A stretch of 64,000 bases of DNA from an uncultured Gammaproteobacteria bacterium (lineage in GTDB: Bacteria > Pseudomonadota > Gammaproteobacteria > Xanthomonadales > Xanthomonadaceae). The stretch is from assembly GCA_946885735.1 (NCBI GenBank), contig CAMPGW010000002.1, positions 13,525-77,524 of the forward strand. Direction: 5' to 3'. The first letter of the stretch is position 1, and every line of letters begins with the position of its first letter. The translations under genes were made by a program, and so were the position numbers. The notes beneath the pieces were generated by a model. The model saw only the letters and a program-made list of their open reading frames with translations, was not told where the DNA came from and did no database searches. Positions 36,369 through 44,707 of the stretch are shown one piece after another.

Positions 36369-39253
36369 CAGGCGCGCTCCACGGGGTGGCGGTGTGCGCG
36401 GATGGACTGGTGCGCCAGCGCGGTGAGGATCAGCAGCGTCGAACCCACCACCACCGACGCCACCGCCAGGTCGAAGAACATCGCACTCGGCAGGTGCACC
36501 TCACCGACCCAAGGCAACACAAAGTGGGCGGTGTGGCTGGTCAGGAAGGGATAGCCCAGCACCAGGGCCCCCAGGCCCGTCGCCGTGCCCAGCAGCAGCC
36601 CCATGCCGATCCAGCGTGCGGGCCGCAGGTTGGTGCGGGCCTCGACGAAGCGCGTGCCGGCGGCGAAGTACTGCATGAGCAGCGCGATCGCCACCACCAG
36701 GCCAGCCACGAAGCCGCCGCCGGGTTCGTTGTGGCCACGCAGGAAGAAGTGCGCGGCCACGACCAATGCCAGGGGCAGCACGATCCGCGCCATCATCACC
36801 GGCACCAGCATGTAGCCGCGCGCGGGATCCACGCCGCGCTGCGGCTTGGCCAGGTCCGAGCCGCCGTCCACCGGCGCGGATCGCTGCTGCAGGGGCCGCG
36901 CGATACTCTCCGCCGGAGGCCGGAAGCGCCGCAGCAAGGCGTACACCGTCAACGCGACCGCGCCCAGCACGGTGATCTCGCCGAGCGTGTCGAAGGCGCG
37001 GAAGTCCACCAGCATCACGTTGACCACGTTCGTGCCGCCGCCCTCGGGCAGCGCGCGCTCCAGGAAGAAGGGCGAGATGCTGTGCGGCGCCGGCCGCGTC
37101 AGCAGCGCGAAGGACAAGGTCGCCAGGCCGCCGCCCGCGCACACGGCCAGCAGCAGGTCGCGCCCGCGTCGCGCCCGGTCCCTGATCGCCACGCGCGCCG
37201 GTCGCTGCTCGCGCATCGGCAGCCAGCGCAGCCCGAGCAGGAACAAGGTGGTGGTGACGATCTCGACCACGATCTGGGTCAGCGCCAGGTCGGGCGCCGA
37301 GAACCAGGCGAAGGTCAGGCAGGTCACCAGGCCCGCGCCGCCCATCAGCGTGATCGCCACCAGGCGGTGGTACTTGGCCATCATCGCGGCGCCAATGGCG
37401 CAGACCATGCCCACCAGCCACAGCAGCACGAACGGTTGAGAAGGCGCCAGGCGCGCGCGGTCACCCCATTCCAGCGGCGCATCCTTGAAGGCCAGCAGGC
37501 CGACGACCAGCGCCGCCAGGATGATGAGGAACATCTGCGGCTGCAGTCGCCGCGTCCCGGCGATGGGCACCAAGGCGCGGGCGCCGCGCGTCAGTGCCAG
37601 CAAGGCGCTCTCGAACAGGTGCCGCCCGCTGAAACGCCCGAGCACCGGCGCCACCTGCAGGCGGCCCTGCGCGTGCTGCTTGCGCAGCCACAGGTAACCG
37701 GCAATGCCGCAGGCGATCGCGATCAGGCTCATGATCAGTGGCGGCGACAGCCCGTGCCACACGGCGAGGCTGTACTCCGGCAACTCGCCGCCCACCACCG
37801 GCCGCGCCGCCGCGGCCAGGGACGGCCCGATGGAGATCGCCGGCACGATGCCGACCACCAGGCAGGTCAGCACCAGAAACTGGATCGGCACCCGCATCCA
37901 GCGCGGCGGTTCTTCCGGCTGCCGTGGCAAGCCGGTGGCTGGCGGGCCGAAGAACACGTCGAAGCCGAAGCGCAGCGAATAGACCACCGCGAACACGCCC
38001 GCGAGCGTGGCCAGCACCGGCAAGCCCACCTCCACCCAGTCGTGCGAGCGCAGGAACACCGCTTCGGCGAAGAACATCTCCTTGGACAGGAACCCGTTCA
38101 ACAGCGGCACGCCCGCCATGGCGCCGGTGGCCACCATCGCCAGGATGCCGGTGCGCGGCATGGCATGGATCAGGCCGCTGAGCCGGCGGATGTCGCGCGT
38201 GCCCGTCTCGTGGTCGATGATGCCCGCCGCCATGAATAGGGACGCCTTGAAGGTCGCGTGGTTCATCGTGTGGAACACCGCGGCCACCGCGGCGAGCGGG
38301 CTGTTCAAGCCCAGCAGCAGGGTGATCAGGCCCAGGTGGCTGATGGTGGAGTAGGCCAGCAGCCGCTTGAGGTCGGACTGGAACATCGCCGCGAAGCTGC
38401 CGAACAGCAGCGTCGCCGCGCCGGTGCCGCCGACCAGCCAGAACCACCATTCGGTGCCCGACAGCACCGGCCACAGGCGCGCGAGCAGGAACACGCCGGC
38501 TTTCACCATGGTGGCGGAGTGCAGGTAGGCCGACACCGGCGTCGGCGCCGCCATCGCCCGCGGCAACCAGAAATGGAAGGGGAACTGGGCGCTCTTGGTG
38601 AACGCGCCCAACAGCACCAGCACCAGGATCAACGGGTACAGGGAATGCGCGCGCACGAGGGCGCCGGCGTCGAGCACCACGTCCAGGTCGTAGCTGCCCG
38701 CGACATGGCCCAGCAGGACCATGCCGGCCAGCAGGCACAGGCCCCCGGCCCCGGTCACCACCAGCGCCATCCGCGCGCCGCGCTGTGCATCGGTGCGGTG
38801 GTGCCAGTAGCCGATCAGCAGGAAGGACACGAGGCTGGTCATCTCCCAGAAGACGACCATCTGCAGCAGGTTGCCCGACAGCACGATGCCGAGCATCGCG
38901 CCCATGAAGGCCAGCAGCAGCGCATAGAAGCGCGCCACCGGGTCCTCCGGCGACATGTAGTAGCGCGCGTACAGGCTCACCAGCACGCCGATGACGGTCA
39001 CCACCAGCGCGAACATCCAGGCGAAGCCGTCCATGCGCACGACCAGCTCCAGGCCGTTGGACGGCATCCAGGCGATCGATTCCCGGATCACCCCGCCATC
39101 GCGCACCTGCGGGAACAGACTCGCGACCCAGGCGGCCGCCCCCGCGGCCACCAGGCCGGCGACGGTGGCGAGCGTGGTGCGCGCGCGCGCCGGCAGCAGG
39201 ATCATGGCCAGGCTGCCGAGGAAAGGCAGGAGCAGGAGGAGGAAGAGCGACAT
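36368..39253 (-). CDS. mrpA: Mrp antiporter subunit A fused to B (PhaAB type)
   Basis: 961 residues. The N-terminal ~500 residues are NuoL-like (FWEMTSLVSFLLIGYWHHRT with the channel Glu; FWLPRAMAAPTPVSAYLHSA; HTMNHATFKASLFMAAGII). A NuoJ-like segment follows (ALTQIVVEIVTTTLFLLGL), and the last ~150 residues are an MnhB domain (GYMLVPVMMARIVLPLALVV, FFLRGHNEPGGGFVAGLVVA). This A-B fusion explains the absence of a separate mrpB and is the usual form in many proteobacteria. A is the main sodium/proton translocating subunit. The gene starts 24 bases after the universal stress protein gene. Confidence 0.94.
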   Translation of the reverse strand: MSLFLLLLLPFLGSLAMILLPARARTTLATVAGLVAAGAAAWVASLFPQVRDGGVIRESIAWMPSNGLELVVRMDGFAWMFALVVTVIGVLVSLYARYYMSPEDPVARFYALLLAFMGAMLGIVLSGNLLQMVVFWEMTSLVSFLLIGYWHHRTDAQRGARMALVVTGAGGLCLLAGMVLLGHVAGSYDLDVVLDAGALVRAHSLYPLILVLVLLGAFTKSAQFPFHFWLPRAMAAPTPVSAYLHSATMVKAGVFLLARLWPVLSGTEWWFWLVGGTGAATLLFGSFAAMFQSDLKRLLAYSTISHLGLITLLLGLNSPLAAVAAVFHTMNHATFKASLFMAAGIIDHETGTRDIRRLSGLIHAMPRTGILAMVATGAMAGVPLLNGFLSKEMFFAEAVFLRSHDWVEVGLPVLATLAGVFAVVYSLRFGFDVFFGPPATGLPRQPEEPPRWMRVPIQFLVLTCLVVGIVPAISIGPSLAAAARPVVGGELPEYSLAVWHGLSPPLIMSLIAIACGIAGYLWLRKQHAQGRLQVAPVLGRFSGRHLFESALLALTRGARALVPIAGTRRLQPQMFLIILAALVVGLLAFKDAPLEWGDRARLAPSQPFVLLWLVGMVCAIGAAMMAKYHRLVAITLMGGAGLVTCLTFAWFSAPDLALTQIVVEIVTTTLFLLGLRWLPMREQRPARVAIRDRARRGRDLLLAVCAGGGLATLSFALLTRPAPHSISPFFLERALPEGGGTNVVNVMLVDFRAFDTLGEITVLGAVALTVYALLRRFRPPAESIARPLQQRSAPVDGGSDLAKPQRGVDPARGYMLVPVMMARIVLPLALVVAAHFFLRGHNEPGGGFVAGLVVAIALLMQYFAAGTRFVEARTNLRPARWIGMGLLLGTATGLGALVLGYPFLTSHTAHFVLPWVGEVHLPSAMFFDLAVASVVVGSTLLILTALAHQSIRAHRHPVERA

Positions 39254-39277
39254 GCGCGGCGCCCTAGCGCCCGGCCA

Positions 39278-40156
39278 TCAGGCAGGCCGCCCGGTGGCGC
39301 GAACGACGAGCACGTCGCCCGGGATCGCGCCGACGATGCGGCGGGAGTTGCCGACCACCGCATCGAACAACAACCCGCGCGGGTGCGCGCCGATCACGGT
39401 CAGGTCCGCGCCATGGTCCATCACGACCTGGCGCATGACCGGGCCCGGCGGGCCGGCTTCGGTGCTGGGGTGGATCGAGTCGCGGCGCGCGGCCGGTATC
39501 CTGGCCGCCCTGATTTCCTCGCGCAGTTTCGCCAGCTGCGCGCCGGCCCACTCGCGCCCTTCCGGCGTGTCGTCGGTGACGGAGGCATAAGGCATCGAGT
39601 ACGCATGGATCAGGTGGATGGTGGCGTCCGGGAACAGGTCCACCGCCGCCTCGAGCGCCTGGCGCGACTCGTCGGTGAAGTCGGTGCCGACCAGCAGGTG
39701 CCGGTACGGGCCGCCCGCGCGGCTCCTGACGGCGAGCACGGACACCGGTGACATCCGCATGACCTGGTCCACCGTGCCTTCGCGCAGGTCCATCAGCCGC
39801 TCGCGCGTTTCGCCGAGCACGATCAGCTCGCAACCCTCGCGCTCGGCCACCGCGATGATCGCCTGGGCCGGGGAGACATCGCCCTCGACATGGAGTTTTG
39901 CCTGCGGAGCCGCGTCGGCGAGTTCGCGCTGAAGTTGTCGCGTGGCCAGTTCCTTCGGGTCGCGGTGCGCGCGAAGGTAGAGGTCCGGGTCGACGCCGAA
40001 CGGCACCGACGGCGGCGCTTCCTGCACGGCATGCACGACGTGCAACTCCGCCTGCCATGCGCCGGCGAGCTGGACCGCCCGCACCAGCGCCCGGTCCACG
40101 CGGCTGGTCAGGTTGCTGGCCAGGAGGATGCGGCGCGGCGGCGGATGCGTCGTCAT
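39278..40156 (-). CDS. Tandem universal stress protein
   Basis: 292 residues built of two UspA-like domains. Domain 1 begins RILLASNLTSRVDRALVRAV and ends near ELIVLGETRER...SVLAVRSR; domain 2 begins RHLLVGTDFTDESRQALEAA and ends ADLTVIGAHPRGLLFDAVVG followed by GNSRRIVGAIPGDVLVV. The second half has a G-2x-G-9x-G(S/T)-like nucleotide loop with variations. It precedes mrpA by 24 bases on the same strand and is probably the first gene of the antiporter operon, which links the operon to stress. It is divergent from rnk. Confidence 0.88.
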   Translation of the reverse strand: MTTHPPPRRILLASNLTSRVDRALVRAVQLAGAWQAELHVVHAVQEAPPSVPFGVDPDLYLRAHRDPKELATRQLQRELADAAPQAKLHVEGDVSPAQAIIAVAEREGCELIVLGETRERLMDLREGTVDQVMRMSPVSVLAVRSRAGGPYRHLLVGTDFTDESRQALEAAVDLFPDATIHLIHAYSMPYASVTDDTPEGREWAGAQLAKLREEIRAARIPAARRDSIHPSTEAGPPGPVMRQVVMDHGADLTVIGAHPRGLLFDAVVGNSRRIVGAIPGDVLVVRATGRPA

Positions 40157-40326
40157 GGCGTCTCCCGTCGGATGGGTTCGACTTTACCGTGCGCACGAGA
40201 ACCGTGCCACCGACGGCCAGACCGCCAGCGGCCGCGCCCTTGATTCCGGTTTTTCGAGCCCAATACAGGAGGGAAGCAGCAGACCGCCACTTCGACCCCA
40301 CTTGCCGCGAGGCGAGGAGATTTGCC

Positions 40327-40767
40327 ATGGACCGCCCCGACCTGATCGTCACCACGCACAACGTCCGCCGCCTGGAGGACCTGCTGCAGAGCCCCGAACT
40401 GCAGGACTCGCCGATGGCGCAGCTGCTCGAGCAGGAGCTCGCCCGTGCGCGCGTGGTCGAGGACGATCGCATCCCGGCCGACGTGGTGACGATGAATTCG
40501 CGCGTGGTCTGCCAGGACGAGGACTCCGGCGCGCGTCATGAACTCGAGCTGGTGTATCCGCACGAGTCCGACCTCGAGCGCCACCGCGTGTCCGTACTTG
40601 CGCCCGTTGGCGCTGCGTTGCTCGGATTGGCCGTGGGCAACACGATCGCCTGGCCGATGCCCGGCGGGCGGACGGCGCGGGTGCGGGTGGTGTCGCTGCC
40701 TTTCCAGCCCGAGGCGGCGAAGCTGCAGGCCAACCCTACTTCGATGGCAGCGCGTGGAACTCGATGA
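40327..40767 (+). CDS. rnk: Rnk-like nucleoside diphosphate kinase regulator
   Basis: 146 residues from the ATG at 40327 (GAGGAG upstream). The N-terminal ~45 residues form a helical part (LIVTTHNVRRLEDLLQSPEL) and the C-terminal ~85 a GreA/GreB-like FKBP-fold domain (VTMNSRVVCQDEDSGARHEL, ELVYPHESD, VSVLAPVGAALLGLAVGNTI). Rnk binds RNA polymerase near the secondary channel and influences nucleoside diphosphate kinase levels. Its last 32 bases overlap the convergent VOC gene. Confidence 0.9.
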   Translation: MDRPDLIVTTHNVRRLEDLLQSPELQDSPMAQLLEQELARARVVEDDRIPADVVTMNSRVVCQDEDSGARHELELVYPHESDLERHRVSVLAPVGAALLGLAVGNTIAWPMPGGRTARVRVVSLPFQPEAAKLQANPTSMAARGTR

Positions 40768-41710
40768 AGTGCCCCAGGTCGGCATGCGTCGGGGCGAGGA
40801 TAGATTCGCCGTTGGCGCCGGCATACCGGGTCAGTTCGACGCCATAGCCGCGTTGGACGATGCGCTGCGCGCGGCCGATGTCCTCCACGCCGAGGCTCAA
40901 GCCGATCACGTGGGTGCCGCGTTTCGCCAGCGCCTGCGCGGCCGGTCCGTCGCCCTGCGGCACGAGCACGACGATGGTGTCCGGCCCGACCTGCAGGCGC
41001 GTTCCGCGTGCGCCGATCTGCGGCATGTCGATGCCGCCGAGGTTTGCAAAGCCCATCCGTTCGAAGGCCCGGATGTCTGCGTCCGCGTCGGAGCTCAGCA
41101 GCCAGATGCCTGACCAGGCCGACGTGCCGTTGGGATGTGTCCGCTGGATCGCACGGTCCGCCTTCCGCTCGGGCGTCGGCGTGTCTTTCGCGTAGTTGAT
41201 CAGGAACAGGTCGCCGAAGGTGAAAGGCGACTTCGTGAACGTCAGCGTCCTCCAGCTCGAAGGCGCCGCGGGCAGCGGCCCGTCGCCGTCGGGGTCGTAG
41301 GTCATGCCCGAGGGCGGGTCGAGCTCGAATCCGCTGTCGCGCAGGAAGCGATCGGCCTCGTCGATGTCGGTCGGGTGTATCGCAAACGTCCTGACCCCCG
41401 TACCCGCGCGCAGCTCGGCGAGCTGCGTCCGGGTGGATTCGTTGAGCTCGCCACTTTCCCGGGTGGTGTACAGCAGTTCGAGATAACTCGGGTCGCCCAT
41501 CATCACGATGCGATTGGCCACGCCGTCGCCGAAGTCTCCGCCCGGGATCACCTGGAACCCGAGCTTCACGGTGAACACCGCGGTAGTCCGGTCGATGTCG
41601 TCGGTCCACAGCATGATGTGGTCGAGGCCGTCGGACTGCCATGGCTTCGCCGGGGAACCTGCAACGTTCGTGGAAGCGACGAGGAGCAGAAGCACGAGCA
41701 AGCAGCGCAT
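40736..41710 (-). CDS. Exported VOC (glyoxalase-fold) protein
   Basis: 324 residues from the ATG at 41710, preceded by GGGAGG; it starts with a signal peptide (MRCLLVLLLLVASTNVAGS). It contains two vicinal-oxygen-chelate modules: residues ~27-160 (GLDHIMLWTDDIDRTTAVFT, DPSYLELLYTT) and ~170-320 (GLSLGVEDIGRAQRIVQRGY, LGHFIEFHALPSK). His and Glu in these positions fit the metal site of the family. Export is unusual for glyoxalase-fold enzymes; the substrate is unknown. Confidence 0.83.
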   Translation of the reverse strand: MRCLLVLLLLVASTNVAGSPAKPWQSDGLDHIMLWTDDIDRTTAVFTVKLGFQVIPGGDFGDGVANRIVMMGDPSYLELLYTTRESGELNESTRTQLAELRAGTGVRTFAIHPTDIDEADRFLRDSGFELDPPSGMTYDPDGDGPLPAAPSSWRTLTFTKSPFTFGDLFLINYAKDTPTPERKADRAIQRTHPNGTSAWSGIWLLSSDADADIRAFERMGFANLGGIDMPQIGARGTRLQVGPDTIVVLVPQGDGPAAQALAKRGTHVIGLSLGVEDIGRAQRIVQRGYGVELTRYAGANGESILAPTHADLGHFIEFHALPSK

Positions 41711-41908
41711 GGGGCCTCCCGGGGAACCTGCCAGAGTCACTGAAGCGCGCAAGGTGCGCCCAGTATGCATGACGCTCCGGGGCTCGGTTTTCGGCCACGC
41801 CCGTAGGTCGTGACCCGGGCGCGGGGACCGGGGAGCGTCTCGAAGGCACTTCCACTATGCCCGCCTGGCGGCATAATCCGTGTCATCGAACGACGACCGG
41901 AGGTGGCG

Positions 41909-43072
41909 ATGAACCCGTTGGCTCGACTCGGTTTCCTGGTGGCCGCGGCGTGCCTGTTCGTGCCCACGCTGGCGCTGGCACAGGCCGCGCCTCGCGCCCG
42001 CGATCTCGGCGTCCCCTTCGAGGGCACGCCGGGCACCCTCAACGCCATCACTGATGTCCCCGGCGTGCTGGTGGGCCAGGTCACGCTCGTCGAAGGCGAC
42101 GGGCCACATGCGATCCGCACCGGCCTCACCGCCATCCTGCCGCGGGCGGAGCTGGGCTACTACCCGGCCGCCACCTTCGTGCTCAACGGCGATGGCGAGC
42201 TTTCCGGCGCGGCCTTCGCCAACGAATTCGGCGCGCTGCGCTCGCCGATCATGCTCACCGGCACCGGCAGCAACGGGACCGTGTTCAACGGCGTGCTGAA
42301 GTGGTCGCTGCGAAAGTTTCCGGACTCGCCGGTCTACATCCCGGTGGTCGCGGACACGTGGGACGCGGATCTGAGCGACTTCACCCGCTTTCCGATCACC
42401 GAGGCGCACGTGGTCGCCGCGCTGGACGGCGCGCGCGGTGGTCCGGTGGCCGAAGGCAATGTCGGCGGCGGAACCGGCATGGTCTGCCACGAGTTCAAGT
42501 GCGGCATCGGCACCGCGTCACGCGTGATCGACGCCGACCAGGGCGGCTACGTCGTCGGCGTGCTGGTGCAGGCGAACTACGGCAGCCGGCGGATCCTGCG
42601 CGTGGCCGGCGTGCCCGTGGGCGCGGAAGTCACCGACCGGATGCCGGAGTGGCGCGAGCCCGCCCCATCGCCGGCCACTGCCGCCGAGGACGACGGTTCC
42701 ATCCTGATCGTGGTCGGCACCAATGCGCCCGTGGGCCCGAAGATGCTCGAGTCGATGGCCCGGCGCGCCGTGCTCGGCCTGGCGCGCAACGGCAGCACGG
42801 CCAGCGCCATGTCCGGCGATTTCGTGATCGCGTTCGCCACCACGCCCATGCCGTGGCCGGAGAAAAAGCCCTACGTGCAATCGGTCGAACAACTGTTCTT
42901 CTACGCCGGCGACGCGCTCTACGAAGCGACGGTGCAGGCGACCGAGGAGGCGATCATCAACGCCCTGGTGGCCGCGCGGGACATGACCGGCAAGGATGGG
43001 AGCAAGGTGTGCGCGCTCCCGCACGCTGCGCTGCGCGATGCGTTGCGCCGACACGGGAGGCTTATGCCATGA
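41909..43072 (+). CDS. Exported P1-family (DmpA-type) self-processing peptidase
   Basis: 387 residues from the ATG at 41909, preceded by GGAGG, with a signal peptide (LVAAACLFVPTLALAQA). Family marks are GTLNAITDVPGVLVGQVTL near the start, GNVGGGTGMVCHEFKCGIGT in the middle, and DDGSILIVVGTNAPV, where DmpA-type enzymes cleave before the Ser, which becomes the N-terminal nucleophile of the beta subunit. It is an Ntn-hydrolase aminopeptidase that may act on D-amino-acid or beta-peptides. It is first in an overlapping operon with an ankyrin protein and an esterase. Confidence 0.9.
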   Translation: MNPLARLGFLVAAACLFVPTLALAQAAPRARDLGVPFEGTPGTLNAITDVPGVLVGQVTLVEGDGPHAIRTGLTAILPRAELGYYPAATFVLNGDGELSGAAFANEFGALRSPIMLTGTGSNGTVFNGVLKWSLRKFPDSPVYIPVVADTWDADLSDFTRFPITEAHVVAALDGARGGPVAEGNVGGGTGMVCHEFKCGIGTASRVIDADQGGYVVGVLVQANYGSRRILRVAGVPVGAEVTDRMPEWREPAPSPATAAEDDGSILIVVGTNAPVGPKMLESMARRAVLGLARNGSTASAMSGDFVIAFATTPMPWPEKKPYVQSVEQLFFYAGDALYEATVQATEEAIINALVAARDMTGKDGSKVCALPHAALRDALRRHGRLMP

Positions 43073-43764
43073 GGCCAGCTTCCCTGAGTCGCATCGCCGC
43101 AGGCAGGACGGACCTCGTCCTGGACTTCGTTGCCGCAGGTGGCAGTGCCTCGGCCTCCGATTCCAATGGCACCTCCCTCATGCAGTGGTGCGCCTATTAC
43201 GGCGACGTGAGCGCGCTGAGGTATCTCCTCTCGCAAGGCGAGAGCCTGCAGTCGCTTGGCCCTGGCCTGGGCCTCAACGCGGCAGCGTTTCACGGGCACT
43301 GGCAACTTTGCCAATTCCTGCTTGAAAACTCCGCTCCCGTGAATCTTCAATTGCCTGCCACCGGCGAGACGCCGCTTCACTCTGCGCTCTGCTCTGACGA
43401 CCGGGTTCGCTATGACTCCGTGGCAAGAGTGCTACTTGCGGCCGGTGCCGATCCGAACGCGACTACCGTTGCTGGCGCCGAGACCGGTGCATTCATGCGG
43501 GACTGCCGATGCAAGGGAGAAACAACTTTGCACCGGGCGGCAGCGTTTGGAACCGTCGATACGATCCAGGCCTTGCTCGAGGCCGGTGCCCGGCGAGAAA
43601 CCCGGGACGCAAATGGCGATACATCGCTCGCCTGGGCCAGCTGGTATCGCGGGCCCGCCGACATCCTGCGGCTGCTCTGCTACGGTAGCTTCGGCATCCA
43701 CCCGAAGCATCGGGGTCTGCGCGCAAATCTTGTCGGGGATCCAATGCCTGATGACGCTCCCTAG
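43069..43764 (+). CDS. Ankyrin-repeat protein
   Basis: 231 residues; its ATG overlaps the stop of the P1 peptidase (ATGA). Ankyrin repeats are visible: NGTSLMQWCAYYGDVSALRYL, LNAAAFHGHWQLCQFLLENS, GETPLHSALCSDDR, ARVLLAAGADPNA, GETTLHRAAAFGTVDTIQAL and NGDTSLAWASWYRGPADILRL, about five to six in all. There is no signal peptide, so it is probably cytosolic. It likely binds a protein partner, perhaps one of the neighbouring enzymes before export or an unrelated one. Codon use is slightly less GC-biased than upstream. Confidence 0.88.
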   Translation: MRPASLSRIAAGRTDLVLDFVAAGGSASASDSNGTSLMQWCAYYGDVSALRYLLSQGESLQSLGPGLGLNAAAFHGHWQLCQFLLENSAPVNLQLPATGETPLHSALCSDDRVRYDSVARVLLAAGADPNATTVAGAETGAFMRDCRCKGETTLHRAAAFGTVDTIQALLEAGARRETRDANGDTSLAWASWYRGPADILRLLCYGSFGIHPKHRGLRANLVGDPMPDDAP

Positions 43765-44677
43765 CCTATCCGCTTTCCTTTTGGCCGTTTGTGCTTCGGG
43801 CACCTTGCTCGCAGCGGGTAATCCGCGGGAGGTGCCGCTATGGCCTGAGGGCTCGCGAGTCCTGCAGGAAGGCATCGCCGCGCTCAGCGACGAAAAATGG
43901 GCGCTTACCCATTCGTCATTCCTGCTCTATCGGCCGACGCGCCCTTCAGCCAGATCGGCCGTCCTCGTTTTCCCGGGCGGCGGCTACAAGGCCCTGGCCA
44001 TCGGACCTCACAGCACGATCGGCCCCGGCGGTGCCGACGTCTGCAAGTGGCTGACCGACGCGGGGGTCACCTGCGTCCTCGTGAAGTATCGGGTACCCAA
44101 CACCGGGTGCAACTGGAACCCGGAAACCCGACGACATGACGCGCCTGAAATCCCGATGGCGCTGCAGGACGCGCAACGAGCCATGTCCATCGTCCGCCAT
44201 AACGCCAGCGACTATGGCATCGATCCGGACAAGATCGGCGTCATGGGATTCTCGGCGGGAGGCAACCTCGCGGTCCTTGCCAGCACCGCCTTCAACGCGC
44301 GTTCCTACGATCGGGTCGACGGGATCGACCGCGTGAGCGCTCGCCCCGACTTTGCGATCCCGGTCTATCCTGGCCACATGACGATGGAGCACAAGAACAA
44401 GAGGCCGAAGGCCGTCGCTGCGCAAGAGCTCAATACCGACATCGTCGTTTCGTCCGGCGTGCCGCCAACCTTGCTTATCCACGCCAGGGACGACGCGGTC
44501 GATCCCGTCCATTATTCCCTGGTCTACGAGCAGGCACTGAAGAAGGCCGGCGTCGACGTCAAGCTCATCGTCTACGACACCGGCGGGCATGCCTTCGGGG
44601 TCAGCAAGCAAGGCAAGGCGACGGATCGGTGGCCTGATGATGCCCTGCGATGGCTGCGGAAGCTCGGGATGCTTTGA
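43751..44677 (+). CDS. Exported alpha/beta-hydrolase (acetyl-esterase type)
   Basis: 308 residues from an ATG at 43751 inside the end of the ankyrin gene; a signal peptide (LSAFLLAVCASGTLLAAG) supports this start. The BD-FAE/esterase fold is clear: AVLVFPGGGYKALAI is the oxyanion HGGG-like loop, IGVMGFSAGGNLAVLAST holds the nucleophile Ser near residue 176, LLIHARDDAVDPVHY the acid, and DTGGHAFGVSKQG the catalytic His. Such enzymes deacetylate plant or bacterial polysaccharides. Last gene of the operon. Confidence 0.88.
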   Translation: MTLPSLSAFLLAVCASGTLLAAGNPREVPLWPEGSRVLQEGIAALSDEKWALTHSSFLLYRPTRPSARSAVLVFPGGGYKALAIGPHSTIGPGGADVCKWLTDAGVTCVLVKYRVPNTGCNWNPETRRHDAPEIPMALQDAQRAMSIVRHNASDYGIDPDKIGVMGFSAGGNLAVLASTAFNARSYDRVDGIDRVSARPDFAIPVYPGHMTMEHKNKRPKAVAAQELNTDIVVSSGVPPTLLIHARDDAVDPVHYSLVYEQALKKAGVDVKLIVYDTGGHAFGVSKQGKATDRWPDDALRWLRKLGML

Positions 44678-44707
44678 CCAAAGGTCGCTACTTGCCGTGC
44701 GGCTCCG

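Noticed and set aside
36386..38239. 617-codon plus-strand frame opposite mrpA
   Set aside because: Same antisense pattern; mrpA is unmistakable on the other strand.
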